From positions 62,001 through 126,000 of the forward strand of contig NZ_CP098455.1 of the NCBI RefSeq assembly GCF_023702635.1: a stretch of DNA of 64,000 nucleotides, given 5' to 3'. The stretch is from Spongiibacter taiwanensis. Lineage in GTDB: Bacteria; Pseudomonadota; Gammaproteobacteria; Pseudomonadales; Spongiibacteraceae. Below the pieces are notes generated by a model that worked only from the letters and a program-made list of their open reading frames with translations, had not been told where the DNA came from and searched no databases. Position 1 is the stretch's first letter. The number at the start of each line of letters is the position of its first letter. This document shows, in pieces, positions 49,145 through 57,388 of this stretch. The translations under genes were made by a program, and so were the position numbers.

Positions 49145-49576
49145 ATGGCAAACGAATCAGTGGTTTACGGGTGCATCACCGACATGATTTACCTGGACGA
49201 CAGCGTTGATATCGACAGTCGTCGGGCGATCAATCGGGGCGCAATGGCCCATCTTCCCAGCGTTGAAGACTGGCCCTTGCTGTGCCGTGAAATGTTCTCC
49301 GCGCCGCAGCAGGCGGTTGACCTCGGTTCCTGCCAAACCGATGTGATCCATTTCGGTAGTTCCTATAAAGGGGTGGAACACGAATGGAGCAACTGGATCA
49401 AACAGTTTGAAAGCTTGCTGGACAAAATGTATTGGGCAACGGCCACCGTTCACCTGCAAACCGCTTTCAGTGGCAGCCACACTTTTTTGTGGCAGCCAGA
49501 GGCGGGCATTCATCGGCCGGGAGAGGCGGGTGGCCATCTGCGTTGTGAGTGGATTAAAGAAGACAGCTTGAGCTGA
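49145..49576 (+). CDS. Unrecognised 143-residue soluble protein
   Basis: I do not recognise the family. The sequence is soluble, slightly acidic and Trp-rich (WPLLCREMF, EHEWSNWIKQFESLLDKMYWATATVHL). It has no signal peptide, membrane helix or obvious catalytic motif. It starts with ATG preceded by GGGGGGAAC and ends 35 bases before a small membrane protein gene. Codon use looks like that of its neighbours, so it is probably a real gene. Confidence 0.65.
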   Translation: MANESVVYGCITDMIYLDDSVDIDSRRAINRGAMAHLPSVEDWPLLCREMFSAPQQAVDLGSCQTDVIHFGSSYKGVEHEWSNWIKQFESLLDKMYWATATVHLQTAFSGSHTFLWQPEAGIHRPGEAGGHLRCEWIKEDSLS

Positions 49577-49611
49577 ACGCGGCTGAGCTGGCCGCACAAA
49601 TCAGGGGAATC

Positions 49612-49818
49612 ATGAAGCATTACTTTGCGGTGTTTAAACGCTATCGCACACCTGTTCTGGCTGTGTTGGCCACATTGATGCTGGTGTCATCAGCGATCTG
49701 GAGTTTTGATATTCCCTGGCAGGAAGTCGCTCAGTATTTTGTCGTTTGCCTGTTGGGGGTTGCCGTGATTGCCCTGGCCGCTGCGGCACTGGTCACTGTG
49801 ATTAAGCTGCTGCGCTAG
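49612..49818 (+). CDS. Small membrane protein, unknown function
   Basis: The 68-residue protein has two predicted membrane helices (about residues 13-30, TPVLAVLATLMLVSSAIW, and 39-65, YFVVCLLGVAVIALAAAALV). The first loop is short, and Lys/Arg residues at both ends suggest that both termini are cytoplasmic. AGGGGAATC precedes the ATG. No family is recognised. Confidence 0.6.
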   Translation: MKHYFAVFKRYRTPVLAVLATLMLVSSAIWSFDIPWQEVAQYFVVCLLGVAVIALAAAALVTVIKLLR

Positions 49819-49900
49819 CGACGGCCCCAAGTGGGCGCGCTTCCAGAGCAGCCGCTCTAATTACCAGTTTCTGCCGGTCAGGCGTGCCAGGGCCTGCCCG

Positions 49901-50416
49901 TCAGGAGACCGCGTCGATATCAATGTCCAGTTTTTCGGCGATATCATCCAACTGATCGAACAAATCATCGAGTTCAGCCCGTTGGGGCACTTCGATGGTA
50001 ATGTGCGCTTCAAACAGGGGTTCACCGCTCATTGGCGCGCTGGTGACATTGGAGCTCATTTCCCGAACATTGATATTGCGCTGGACCAGCGCGCGGCTGA
50101 TTTCGCGCACGATGCCCTGGCGATCGGGACCGAGCACATGCAGCGACAGGGTTTCCGGGGCGCTGGTTTGAGAGTGGCTGCCCGGCTGCAGGTGAACAAC
50201 CAGGCCGCTACTGCCTAGGGCGTTCAGCGCCGTGCTGAGCGAATCGACCTTTTCTGTCGCCAGTTCTACTCGGGCGATGCCGGCAAATTGCCCGGCCAGC
50301 TGGACCATGCGGCTTTCCAGCCAATTGCCGCCGTGCTGACCGACAACGTCGGCAAGGCGCTCGATCAGGCCCGGCCGGTCGGCACCGATAAAGGTGAAAA
50401 CTAAAGTGCTGTTCAA
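49901..50416 (-). CDS. GcvR-like tandem ACT domain regulator
   Basis: The 171-residue protein has two ACT domains (about residues 4-80, TFIGADRPGLIERLADVVGQHGGNWLESRM, and 90-165, LHVLGPDRQGIVREISRALVQRNINVREMSSN). It resembles GcvR, the accessory repressor of the glycine cleavage operon. I place the start at a TTG (50416) because GAGG lies 7 bases upstream and the protein then starts just before the ACT fold; an ATG at 50443 would add 9 residues. No gcvA or gcvTHP genes are nearby, so regulation of glycine cleavage is only inferred. Confidence 0.82.
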   Translation of the reverse strand: MNSTLVFTFIGADRPGLIERLADVVGQHGGNWLESRMVQLAGQFAGIARVELATEKVDSLSTALNALGSSGLVVHLQPGSHSQTSAPETLSLHVLGPDRQGIVREISRALVQRNINVREMSSNVTSAPMSGEPLFEAHITIEVPQRAELDDLFDQLDDIAEKLDIDIDAVS

Positions 50417-50572
50417 GGGAAACCTCGCTGCCCGTATTATCATTGGTTTGGCCGGTGACGGGGCTGAACTGCGCAGCGCATCGAGCGTCGTCGGCGGTTG
50501 TCTAGTATAGTCTCAAAGCGGTTGCCGTCGCAGCGCCGGTGCCAACCCAAGTAACGCGTTCGGGGCCAATAT

Positions 50573-50890
50573 ATGAAAGTCATTGTCGATTTCTGCCTTA
50601 TCCCGATGGTGGGCAACACGTCGCTTACACCGTACATTGCCGAGTGCCAGGAGATTATTGCGGACATGGGGCTCACGCACACCCTTCACGCGTTCGGCAC
50701 CAATATTGAAGGAGAATGGGATCAGGTCATGGATGTGGTGAAACGCTGCCATTGGCGGATCCATGAAATGGGGGCGGGCCGTATCTCCAGTACCCTGAAG
50801 ATCGGCACCCGTGTAGACCGGCCCCAGTCCATGGTGGAAAAGGTCGATAGTGTCAGGGCGTTTCTCAACAATCAGCGAGGAGAGAATTAA
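50573..50890 (+). CDS. Thiamine-binding-like protein (MTH1187/UPF0045 family)
   Basis: This 105-residue protein has the UPF0045/MTH1187 alpha-beta pattern VDFCLIPMVGNTSLTPYIAECQEII, THTLHAFGTNIEGEWDQVMDVVKRCH and GAGRISSTLKIGTRVDR. Family members form dimers or tetramers and some bind thiamine or its pyrimidine. The physiological role is unknown. Its stop overlaps the next ATG by one base, so it is co-translated with the exported methyltransferase. Confidence 0.85.
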   Translation: MKVIVDFCLIPMVGNTSLTPYIAECQEIIADMGLTHTLHAFGTNIEGEWDQVMDVVKRCHWRIHEMGAGRISSTLKIGTRVDRPQSMVEKVDSVRAFLNNQRGEN

Positions 50891-51720
50891 TGCCGGTACG
50901 GTTTTGGGTTTGGAGCCTGATTGCGCTGTTGCCAGTGGGGCACCTCAGTGCCACCGAGCCACTGGGGCAGCAGTTATCCTGGGACGGTGTGCTGGAAGCA
51001 CCCCATCGCAGCGCTGAGAATCGGCAGCGCGACCGCTATCGCCATCCCCTGGAAACACTCACGTTTTTCTCGGTGCAGCCCTGTGATGTGGTGGTAGAGA
51101 TCTGGCCCGGCGGCGGCTGGTATAGCGAAATTTTAGCGCCAGTGCTCAAGGATTGCGGCAAGCTTTACGCGGCGCATTTTCGCCCGGACAGCAAGGTGGA
51201 GTTCTTTCGTCGATCCCGGCAGGCCTACGAAAATACCCTTGCGACCCACCTGGAGGTTTACTCGCAGGTAACCGTGACCAGCCTGGAGCCGCCGGAAGCG
51301 ATAACCATTGCGCCGCCCGGATCGGCAGACAAGGTGCTTACCTTCCGCAACGTCCACAACTGGTTGAAGGCAGGCACCGCCCAGACGGTGTTTGACAGCG
51401 CATTTGCCGCGCTCAAACCCGGTGGCATTTTTGGCGTGGTGGAGCACCGGGCCAGCCCCGGTACCTCCCTGCAGAAAATGATCGAGTCGGGTTATGTCAC
51501 CGAGGAGAAGGTCATTGCCCTGGCCGAGGCCGCTGGCTTTTTGTTGCTCGATGAGAGCGAACTGAATGCCAACCCAAAAGACGACCACGATCACCCCGCT
51601 GGGGTGTGGACCTTGCCGCCACGGCTGCGCCTGGGGGATGAGCAACGCGAACACTATCTCGCGATTGGCGAAAGCGATCGCATGACCCTGAAATTTGGTA
51701 AGCCCGTTCATGAGCAGTGA
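50890..51720 (+). CDS. Exported class I SAM-dependent methyltransferase-like protein
   Basis: The 276-residue protein begins with a clear Sec signal peptide (residues 1-22, WVWSLIALLPVGHLSA) and then a methyltransferase fold. The fold contains a SAM-type motif VVVEIWPGGGWYSEILAPVL (about 58-77) and DKVLTFRNVHNWL. ALKPGGIFGVVEHRAS is also in place. It looks like the COG4798 group of predicted methyltransferases with signal peptides. SAM is cytoplasmic, so how such a protein would function after export is an open question. It overlaps the upstream gene by 1 base and yheU by 11. Confidence 0.82.
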   Translation: MPVRFWVWSLIALLPVGHLSATEPLGQQLSWDGVLEAPHRSAENRQRDRYRHPLETLTFFSVQPCDVVVEIWPGGGWYSEILAPVLKDCGKLYAAHFRPDSKVEFFRRSRQAYENTLATHLEVYSQVTVTSLEPPEAITIAPPGSADKVLTFRNVHNWLKAGTAQTVFDSAFAALKPGGIFGVVEHRASPGTSLQKMIESGYVTEEKVIALAEAAGFLLLDESELNANPKDDHDHPAGVWTLPPRLRLGDEQREHYLAIGESDRMTLKFGKPVHEQ

Positions 51721-51937
51721 TGACTTCCTGGAAATTCCCTGGCAAAAGCTAAGCCCCGAGGCGCTTGAGGGGATGCTGGACGAGCTGGTTAGCCGGGATG
51801 GCACGGATTACGGCGAGGTGGAGTGCAGTCAGGAGGAAAAACGCCTCCAGCTTCGCCAGGCTCTGGAAGCCGGTAGGGCGGTCATCGCATTTTGCCCGAC
51901 CAGTGAGAGTTGGACGGTGTTGCCGCGCCACCCGTGA
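51710..51937 (+). CDS. yheU: YheU family protein (UPF0270)
   Basis: The 75-residue protein shows the YheU pattern IPWQKLSPEALEGMLDELVSRDGTDYGEVECSQEEK and a basic-hydrophobic end ESWTVLPRHP. E. coli YheU is 72 residues; its function is unknown. The ATG lies 11 bases inside the methyltransferase gene with GGTAAG upstream. Its stop overlaps a GTG that may be the tusA start. Confidence 0.87.
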   Translation: MSSDDFLEIPWQKLSPEALEGMLDELVSRDGTDYGEVECSQEEKRLQLRQALEAGRAVIAFCPTSESWTVLPRHP

Positions 51938-51972
51938 GCGATGCAGCAAAAGAGACAGAGATTGCGTGGAAG

Positions 51973-52218
51973 ATGAGCGAAGCCCCTTTACCAGAAGTGA
52001 CTGACACCCTAGATACCAGTGGTCTGTTCTGCCCTGAACCGGTGATGCTGTTGCATGCAAAGATGCGGGATATTGCCGTGGGGGAGGTGCTCGAAGTGAT
52101 TGCCACTGACCCGGCAACCCAGCGAGATATCCCCAAGTTTTGCCACTTTCTTGGTCACACCCTGGTTCATCAGGAGAGCGACGCCACGCGCTTTCGCTAC
52201 CTCCTCCAAAAAGCCTAG
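51973..52218 (+). CDS. tusA: Sulfur carrier protein TusA
   Basis: TusA relays sulfur from IscS to TusBCD for 2-thiolation of tRNA wobble uridines. The 81-residue protein has the family block LDTSGLFCPEPVMLLHAKMRDI with the sulfur-accepting Cys of CPEP, and ATDPATQRDIPKFCHFLGH. The ATG at 51973 gives the E. coli length (81). A GTG at 51934 that overlaps the yheU stop (GTGA) is an alternative and would add 13 residues. Confidence 0.92.
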   Translation: MSEAPLPEVTDTLDTSGLFCPEPVMLLHAKMRDIAVGEVLEVIATDPATQRDIPKFCHFLGHTLVHQESDATRFRYLLQKA

Positions 52219-52241
52219 TTGGCGCGAACGGGTGGCCGCGC

Positions 52242-52919
52242 TCAGCTCAGCAATTGCTGTAAGGCCCGGGTTGCGATCTGGCCGCCGGCTTTGATTTGAT
52301 TCGCGATGTGATACTGGAAGAAATAGCGAAAGTTGCCGCTCTGCTGGGCGGAGTAGAGACAGGGATCACCGGACAAAATCGGGAATTGGGTGGCCTTATC
52401 GGTATCGGCGATCATCGCTTCCAGCCGACCATCGCCATAAAGGCGCCAGCTCACCACCGGCTCCAGGGCAAAAGACTGTTCTTCGCCGGTGATCATCGCC
52501 GCGTGGGTGCCGACCAGGTCGGCAAATTCCTGAACCAGTCCGTTGCTGTCGCTGTTGGCCGGCATAGCCTCAAGGGCCGCTCGATACTGGGGCGGAATCT
52601 CGGAGAAGGTGCGCTGCGGCGCGGGCGCGTAATACCCCTGGGACTGACCATCCTGGGGGTTTTGCAGATCGGTGCATTTGGCAACACCGGTTAGCCAGGG
52701 CACCAGCGCAACAAAGCGTTGATCGGCCAGCTGAGCCCAGGCCAAAATTTTGATGGCAAACAGCTTTTCCGTCGACAGAGCGTGATGACTGTAGAGAAGG
52801 CAGTTGCCTTCAAGGTCTGGAATAATCCGCAGGATTCTGCGGTTGTCGGGGCGCTGAGCGCGCCGGGGAAAGGGGAGAATGGTCGCTGATGAAGACGTGC
52901 CGGTGTTACGTGGAGCCAT
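52242..52919 (-). CDS. Unrecognised 225-residue protein
   Basis: I do not recognise this family. The protein is soluble, with a basic, Ser/Thr/Arg-rich N-terminus (SATILPFPRRAQRPDNRR) and a globular remainder (VSWRLYGDGRLEAMIADTDKATQFPILSGDPCLYSAQQSGNFRYFF). It has no signal peptide or membrane helix. GAGGAAGAAG precedes the ATG, a strong ribosome binding site. It is convergent with tusA (23-base gap), and its 5' end faces the gamma-glutamylcyclotransferase-like gene, 108 bases away. Confidence 0.7.
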   Translation of the reverse strand: MAPRNTGTSSSATILPFPRRAQRPDNRRILRIIPDLEGNCLLYSHHALSTEKLFAIKILAWAQLADQRFVALVPWLTGVAKCTDLQNPQDGQSQGYYAPAPQRTFSEIPPQYRAALEAMPANSDSNGLVQEFADLVGTHAAMITGEEQSFALEPVVSWRLYGDGRLEAMIADTDKATQFPILSGDPCLYSAQQSGNFRYFFQYHIANQIKAGGQIATRALQQLLS

Positions 52920-53027
52920 AACTTCTTCCTCACGTATCGGGCGTTGCGACGGAACCGCAACACAGTCCCTTTCTGATAAAATTACTCCTTGTTGTTAGCT
53001 TTGCCAAGCCTTAGATCATTTTTCTCT

Positions 53028-53522
53028 ATGTCTGCGTATTACTTCGCCTATGGCTCCAATATGAATCCGGCTCGCATGCAGGCCCGTGGGCTCGTCTATG
53101 ACCGGGCGCTTGCCGGGCGCTTGCCGGGGTATGCGCTGAGGTTCAATAAGCAGTCCCACAGCCGCCCAACCGTTGCCTATGCCAACATTGTTCCGGCCAG
53201 CGGCCGCTGTGTTGAGGGAGTGCTTTACCAACTTGCTGAAGTCCGGGCGCTGGCGGCGATGGATGTTTTTGAGGGAACGCCGGTCCGCTACAGCCGGGAG
53301 CGAATGGTGCTGCTCACTGATGAGGGGCCGGTGGCGGCTTGGGTCTATGTGGCTAACCCCGCATTTATCAACAATGCGCTATTGCCGGAGAGCAACTACC
53401 TGAATCACCTGTTGGCTGGTGAAGCCCATCTGTCGGCTGATTACCTGGCCTGGCTGCGTGAACACCCAGCCCATCGGTCTGCAGAACCGGCTAGCGAAGA
53501 GGGGCTGCGTTTCAATGTCTGA
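53028..53522 (+). CDS. Gamma-glutamylcyclotransferase family protein
   Basis: The 164-residue protein has the GGCT-fold signature YYFAYGSNMNPARMQARG near its start. VEGVLYQLAE, MDVFEGTPVRYSRERM and a Trp/Tyr-rich strand with AWVYVANP follow. Such enzymes release pyroglutamate from gamma-glutamyl compounds; the actual substrate is not known. The ATG at 53028 is chosen because it starts the fold. It overlaps the next gene (epmC) by 8 bases and opens a six-gene run. Confidence 0.85.
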   Translation: MSAYYFAYGSNMNPARMQARGLVYDRALAGRLPGYALRFNKQSHSRPTVAYANIVPASGRCVEGVLYQLAEVRALAAMDVFEGTPVRYSRERMVLLTDEGPVAAWVYVANPAFINNALLPESNYLNHLLAGEAHLSADYLAWLREHPAHRSAEPASEEGLRFNV

Positions 53523-54114
53523 GGCTTTGCCGCAGTGGGAGCTGGCCCCAAGGGTAATTGACGCGCCCCCGGCAATGACCAGCGAGTCGGTCTGCGCGAT
53601 ATTCGACCAGCTGTTCTCTGACGACTTCAATACCCGGCTCGTTGCTGGTGGCGAAGAGCCGTTTTATCAAGCGAGTCGCGAGCCTGGGCAAGCTCACCGG
53701 GTAATTTTTCGCCATGATTATGTCGCCAGCGCCCTTCATGAGGTGGCCCACTGGTGCATTGCCGGTTGTCACCGCCGGGCCGAGGACGACTACGGCTACT
53801 GGTACAGTCCTGATGGTCGGGACAGCGATACCCAACGGGCTTTTGAGCGAGTTGAAGCCCGGCCCCAGGCGTTGGAGTGGCTGTTTAGCGATGCCGCCGG
53901 GCTGACCTTTCAGGTCAGCGTAGATAATCTGGATGGTAACCCGGATTTTGACGCTTTTCCGTTCAAGCTGGCCGTCTGGCAGATGGTGCAGCAGTTAATC
54001 CGCGTTGGCTTACCACCCCGTGCGGCTGCTTTTCGAGAGGCGCTGGCAGCGGCCGCTGGTCGGTCTTATCGGCCCTTATGTGCGAAGGCCTTCCAGCTCG
54101 GTGATCTGTGTTGA
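53515..54114 (+). CDS. epmC: Elongation factor P hydroxylase EpmC
   Basis: EpmC (YfcM) hydroxylates the beta-lysylated lysine of elongation factor P. The 199-residue protein contains the HExxH-like metal site ALHEVAHWCIAG, RAEDDYGYWYSPDGRD and QRAFERVEARPQALEWLF, all typical of the family. GAGGGG lies about 10 bases upstream of the ATG within the preceding gene. Neither epmA, epmB nor efp is in the window. It overlaps both neighbours by 7-8 bases. Confidence 0.9.
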   Translation: MSEALPQWELAPRVIDAPPAMTSESVCAIFDQLFSDDFNTRLVAGGEEPFYQASREPGQAHRVIFRHDYVASALHEVAHWCIAGCHRRAEDDYGYWYSPDGRDSDTQRAFERVEARPQALEWLFSDAAGLTFQVSVDNLDGNPDFDAFPFKLAVWQMVQQLIRVGLPPRAAAFREALAAAAGRSYRPLCAKAFQLGDLC

Positions 54115-55112
54115 GACAACACCCGCTGCCAGGACGCCCACTTGAGCCGCGCTTCTTTGCGATTGATGCCTCGATTTTCATCTTCCGGGCCTATTTTGCA
54201 GGACAGCCCCCGGGGCTGATTAGCGGGGATGCCGAGTTTGCCCAACGCTTTGGCGCAGTAGCCGGGTTTCTCCGTTTTTTGCTGTCGTTTCGTATGTCGA
54301 TATGCGAAACCCCAACGGGCGGTGAGAGTGAAAAGTCGGTAGCTCACTACGCGCTGCTCGCCTTCGATGAAAGTCTGGGAAGGGGTTGGCGAGAGCAGTT
54401 GTATCCACTCTACAAAGACAATCGGGCGCTACCAGACGCGGACCTGGCGCGCCAGCTTGCCGCTTGCCGTAGCATCGGCCAGGCGCTGGGTTTTCCCTGT
54501 GCGGCAAATCATCTGTTTGAAGCCGACGATCTGCTGGCCGCTGGCGCGGCGGTGGCCCGTGAGGCGCAGCTGCCGCTCACGGTGGTGAGTGGCGACAAAG
54601 ATCTTGGTCAATTGCTATTGGCTGCCGACGATCTGTGGTGGGACGGTCGCAGTGCGCCAATCAGCCGCCAGCGTTGGCAGGCGCGTCAGGGGCTGGCGCC
54701 AGAGCACTTGGCAGATTTTCTGGCACTGGCCGGCGACCGGTCTGATAACATCCCCGGTGTTCAGGGTGTTGGTAAGGTTGCAGCTTTGAAAATAATTAAT
54801 AAATACAATTCATTAGAGTCAGTATTTTCTAATCTAAATGAGATTTCGGTGATGCCGCTGCGCGGTGCGGCCGGGGTGGCAGCGCGACTTGAGGCGCAAA
54901 AAGACGAGGCATTCTTATTTCGGCAATTGTGTCGGCTGCGGGCCGACGCGCCGAGATTGGGCGAGCTGGAGGCCTATCGCCTGGAGCCATTCTTCCCGCC
55001 GCGGTTGGCTGAGTGTCTTGAGCAGATCGGCATGCCAGCGGACTATATTGATAACCTTCAGCAGCGATTCTCTCCGCTGTTTAAACCGGCCAATGGGGGG
55101 CGGGCAGCGTGA
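54108..55112 (+). CDS. 5'-3' exonuclease / flap endonuclease, ExoIX (Xni)-like
   Basis: The 334-residue protein is a polymerase-independent 5'-nuclease. The acidic metal residues appear in FFAIDASIFIFRAYF, the FEADDLLA block and VVSGDKDLGQLL. The helix-hairpin-helix DNA-binding block LAGDRSDNIPGVQGVGKVAALKII is also present. It is longer than E. coli Xni (251) through a C-terminal segment and an N-terminal insertion after the first motif. Nearby bases 54785-54848 are strikingly AT-rich. The start is a GTG overlapping the end of epmC; a TTG three bases on is possible. Confidence 0.87.
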   Translation: MLRQHPLPGRPLEPRFFAIDASIFIFRAYFAGQPPGLISGDAEFAQRFGAVAGFLRFLLSFRMSICETPTGGESEKSVAHYALLAFDESLGRGWREQLYPLYKDNRALPDADLARQLAACRSIGQALGFPCAANHLFEADDLLAAGAAVAREAQLPLTVVSGDKDLGQLLLAADDLWWDGRSAPISRQRWQARQGLAPEHLADFLALAGDRSDNIPGVQGVGKVAALKIINKYNSLESVFSNLNEISVMPLRGAAGVAARLEAQKDEAFLFRQLCRLRADAPRLGELEAYRLEPFFPPRLAECLEQIGMPADYIDNLQQRFSPLFKPANGGRAA

Positions 55113-56233
55113 AAATCATCGCCGACGAAAACATCCTCGGAGCCGAGGCCTGTCTCGGTCAGTTCGGTGACGTTGAGTTGGTTGCGGGCCGCAGCGTGAC
55201 ATCGGCGCAACTGGTTGGTGCCCAAGCGTTGATTGTGCGCTCGGTGACCCAGGTCAATCGGGAGCTGCTGGCCGGCAGTGGGGTTGGTTTTGTCGGTACC
55301 TGCACCATCGGAACCGATCACCTCGACACCGCCTTTTTGCGCGAGCGGGGTATTGCCTTCTGCAGCGCTCCGGGCTCCAACGCGGATTCGGTGGTGGATT
55401 ACGTGCTCAGCGCGCTGGCCAATCCCCCTGGCCTGCTGGAGGACCTGTTACAGGGCGCCCGGGTGGGAATTGTCGGTCTCGGTAATGTGGGCCGCCGGCT
55501 AGCGACAAGATTGCAAGGGCTGGGCATTGGCTGTGACGCCTATGACCCGTTTCTCGATCCAGCGGTTCATCCCATTCTTCGGCCCCTCGATGCACTAAAA
55601 CGCTGCCGCGTGCTGTGTCTGCATACACCCCTGACGACAACGGGCCCTTTTCCTACGCGGCATTTACTGGACAGCCATTGGCTGGCGGCGCTGCCGGCCC
55701 GCGCGGTGATTTTGAATGCGGGCCGGGGCGAGGCCCTCGCGACTCAGGACCTGCTGAGCTTGAATGCGAAGCGCCCAGACATCCAGCTGGTCCTGGACGT
55801 CTGGGAGAATGAGCCCCGGGTGGATCCGGTGCTGGCGGGGCAATGCTTGCTGGCCACGCCACATATTGCTGGCTACAGCGCAGATGGCAAGCTTAAGGGC
55901 CTGCATCAGGTGGCGGCCGCCCTGGCCAGGCATCTTGGGGTGGCGTTTGTGCCGCCAGCGCCACCGCCTGATCTGCAGCAGGGTGTGGGTATTGCGCTGC
56001 AAGGCCACACCGTGGCCGAGAAAATTCGCAGTGGCATTGCTCAGGTCTACGACATTTGCAGTGACGATCAGCGGTTTCGGCAAGGTCTTGCTGAGCCAGA
56101 GCCAGCTGCTGCCTTTGATCGCCTGCGCAAAACCTACCCTCGTCGGCGGGAACTCAATACGGCGACCTTGATCGGTGGTAAAACCGCTTCAGCGGCAGAC
56201 AGGGCCCTGTTCAAGGCCTTGACCGGCCAATGA
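55109..56233 (+). CDS. pdxB: Erythronate-4-phosphate dehydrogenase
   Basis: PdxB oxidises 4-phosphoerythronate in the DXP-dependent pyridoxal 5'-phosphate pathway. The 374-residue NAD-dependent 2-hydroxyacid dehydrogenase has the PdxB N-terminus KIIADENILGAEACLGQFG and FVGTCTIGTDHLDTAFL. The NAD motif is VGIVGLGNVGRRLATRLQGLG, and INAGRGEALATQD-like and HIAGYSADGK segments are also seen. A C-terminal PdxB dimerisation domain follows. The start is GTG in a GTGA overlap with the exonuclease stop. Confidence 0.94.
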   Translation: MKIIADENILGAEACLGQFGDVELVAGRSVTSAQLVGAQALIVRSVTQVNRELLAGSGVGFVGTCTIGTDHLDTAFLRERGIAFCSAPGSNADSVVDYVLSALANPPGLLEDLLQGARVGIVGLGNVGRRLATRLQGLGIGCDAYDPFLDPAVHPILRPLDALKRCRVLCLHTPLTTTGPFPTRHLLDSHWLAALPARAVILNAGRGEALATQDLLSLNAKRPDIQLVLDVWENEPRVDPVLAGQCLLATPHIAGYSADGKLKGLHQVAAALARHLGVAFVPPAPPPDLQQGVGIALQGHTVAEKIRSGIAQVYDICSDDQRFRQGLAEPEPAAAFDRLRKTYPRRRELNTATLIGGKTASAADRALFKALTGQ

Positions 56234-56263
56234 TTGCAGCAAATTTATGATCAGGAGAATGGC

Positions 56264-57388
56264 TTGTTTACGCTGGGTTTAATCATCAACCCCTACGCCG
56301 GCAGCGGCGGGCCTTTGGGTTTGAAAGGCAGCGACGCGATTGCGGGGCAGGGCGCGGCAGACGCTCACAGCCGCGCCCACGCTCGCGCGCTGCGCTGTTT
56401 GCAAATATTGGCAGCCACCGCGTTGGACATTGAAGTATTGGGGTATCAGGGGGTGATGGCGGAGAACTGTGCGACAGAAGCGGGGCTCGCCTTTTCTGCC
56501 ATTGGGCACAGTGCAGAGCGTGATCGGAGTGCTGGTGAAGATACTCGGAACGCAGCCAGGGCACTGAAAACTCACGGCGTCGATCTGATTCTGTTTGTTG
56601 GTGGCGACGGCACGGCCCGGGACATCTATCAGGCGGTTGGCGACAAGTATCCGGTATTGGGGCTGCCGGCGGGGGTGAAGATGCATTCCGGCGTGTACGC
56701 GGTGAGCCCGGAGTCGGCGGCGGAGATCGTGGTTTCGCTTATCCGCGGCGCGCTGGTAGAAATTGCGCCACGGGAGGTGCGTGACATTGATGAGGCCGGG
56801 TTGAGTCAGGGGCAGGTGCGTTCTGCCCACTATGGAGAGCTGCTGGTGCCCGCCATTGGCGGATTTTTACAAAACGTCAAAATTGGTGGGCGCGAGTCTG
56901 AAGAGCTGGTGCTGGCCGATATCGCAGACTACCTGCAGGAAGAGCTCGACGACCAGACCTTGTATCTTCTTGGCCCTGGCAGCACCACGGCGTTTTTAGC
57001 TGATGCCTGGGGGCTAGAGAAAACCCTATTGGGGTTTGATGCCATGTTGGCAGGGCAGTGGCGTGGCCGGGACCTTAGTGCGGCGCAAATCACGGCCTTG
57101 CTTGATAGTCATCCCGGCCCGGTAAAAGTGGTTATCACCCTGATCGCCGGTCAGGGGCATATATTGGGCCGGGGCAACCAGCAACTCACTCCAGAGCTGA
57201 TCCGGCGTATTGGTCGAGAAAATTTCATCATTGTGGCCAGTAAACGCAAGCTCACCGAACTTAACGGCAGGCCGCTGCTGGTAGACAGCAATGACGCCGC
57301 CCTGGATCAAGCGTGGCGGGGCTACGTGCCGGTCATTACTGGTTATCGGGACGCGGTGATGTATCGGGTGGGGCTGGCAGATGGCTGA
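56264..57388 (+). CDS. ATP-NAD kinase family protein (COG3199-like)
   Basis: The 374-residue protein starts GLIINPYAGSGGPLGLKGSD and contains the kinase signature LILFVGGDGTARDIYQAVGDKYPVLGLPAGVKMHSGVYA, as in the COG3199 relatives of NAD kinase. It probably phosphorylates NAD or another small molecule, but the true NadK is usually a separate gene. The start is a TTG with GGAG 6 bases upstream; an earlier TTG right after the pdxB stop has no ribosome binding site. It overlaps the next gene by 8 bases. Confidence 0.85.
   Translation: MFTLGLIINPYAGSGGPLGLKGSDAIAGQGAADAHSRAHARALRCLQILAATALDIEVLGYQGVMAENCATEAGLAFSAIGHSAERDRSAGEDTRNAARALKTHGVDLILFVGGDGTARDIYQAVGDKYPVLGLPAGVKMHSGVYAVSPESAAEIVVSLIRGALVEIAPREVRDIDEAGLSQGQVRSAHYGELLVPAIGGFLQNVKIGGRESEELVLADIADYLQEELDDQTLYLLGPGSTTAFLADAWGLEKTLLGFDAMLAGQWRGRDLSAAQITALLDSHPGPVKVVITLIAGQGHILGRGNQQLTPELIRRIGRENFIIVASKRKLTELNGRPLLVDSNDAALDQAWRGYVPVITGYRDAVMYRVGLADG

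Noticed and set aside
50417-50572. Thiamine (TPP) riboswitch upstream of the thiamine-binding-like gene
   Set aside because: The interval is short and I could not find the conserved CTGAGA or ACCTGATC-type THI-box sequences.
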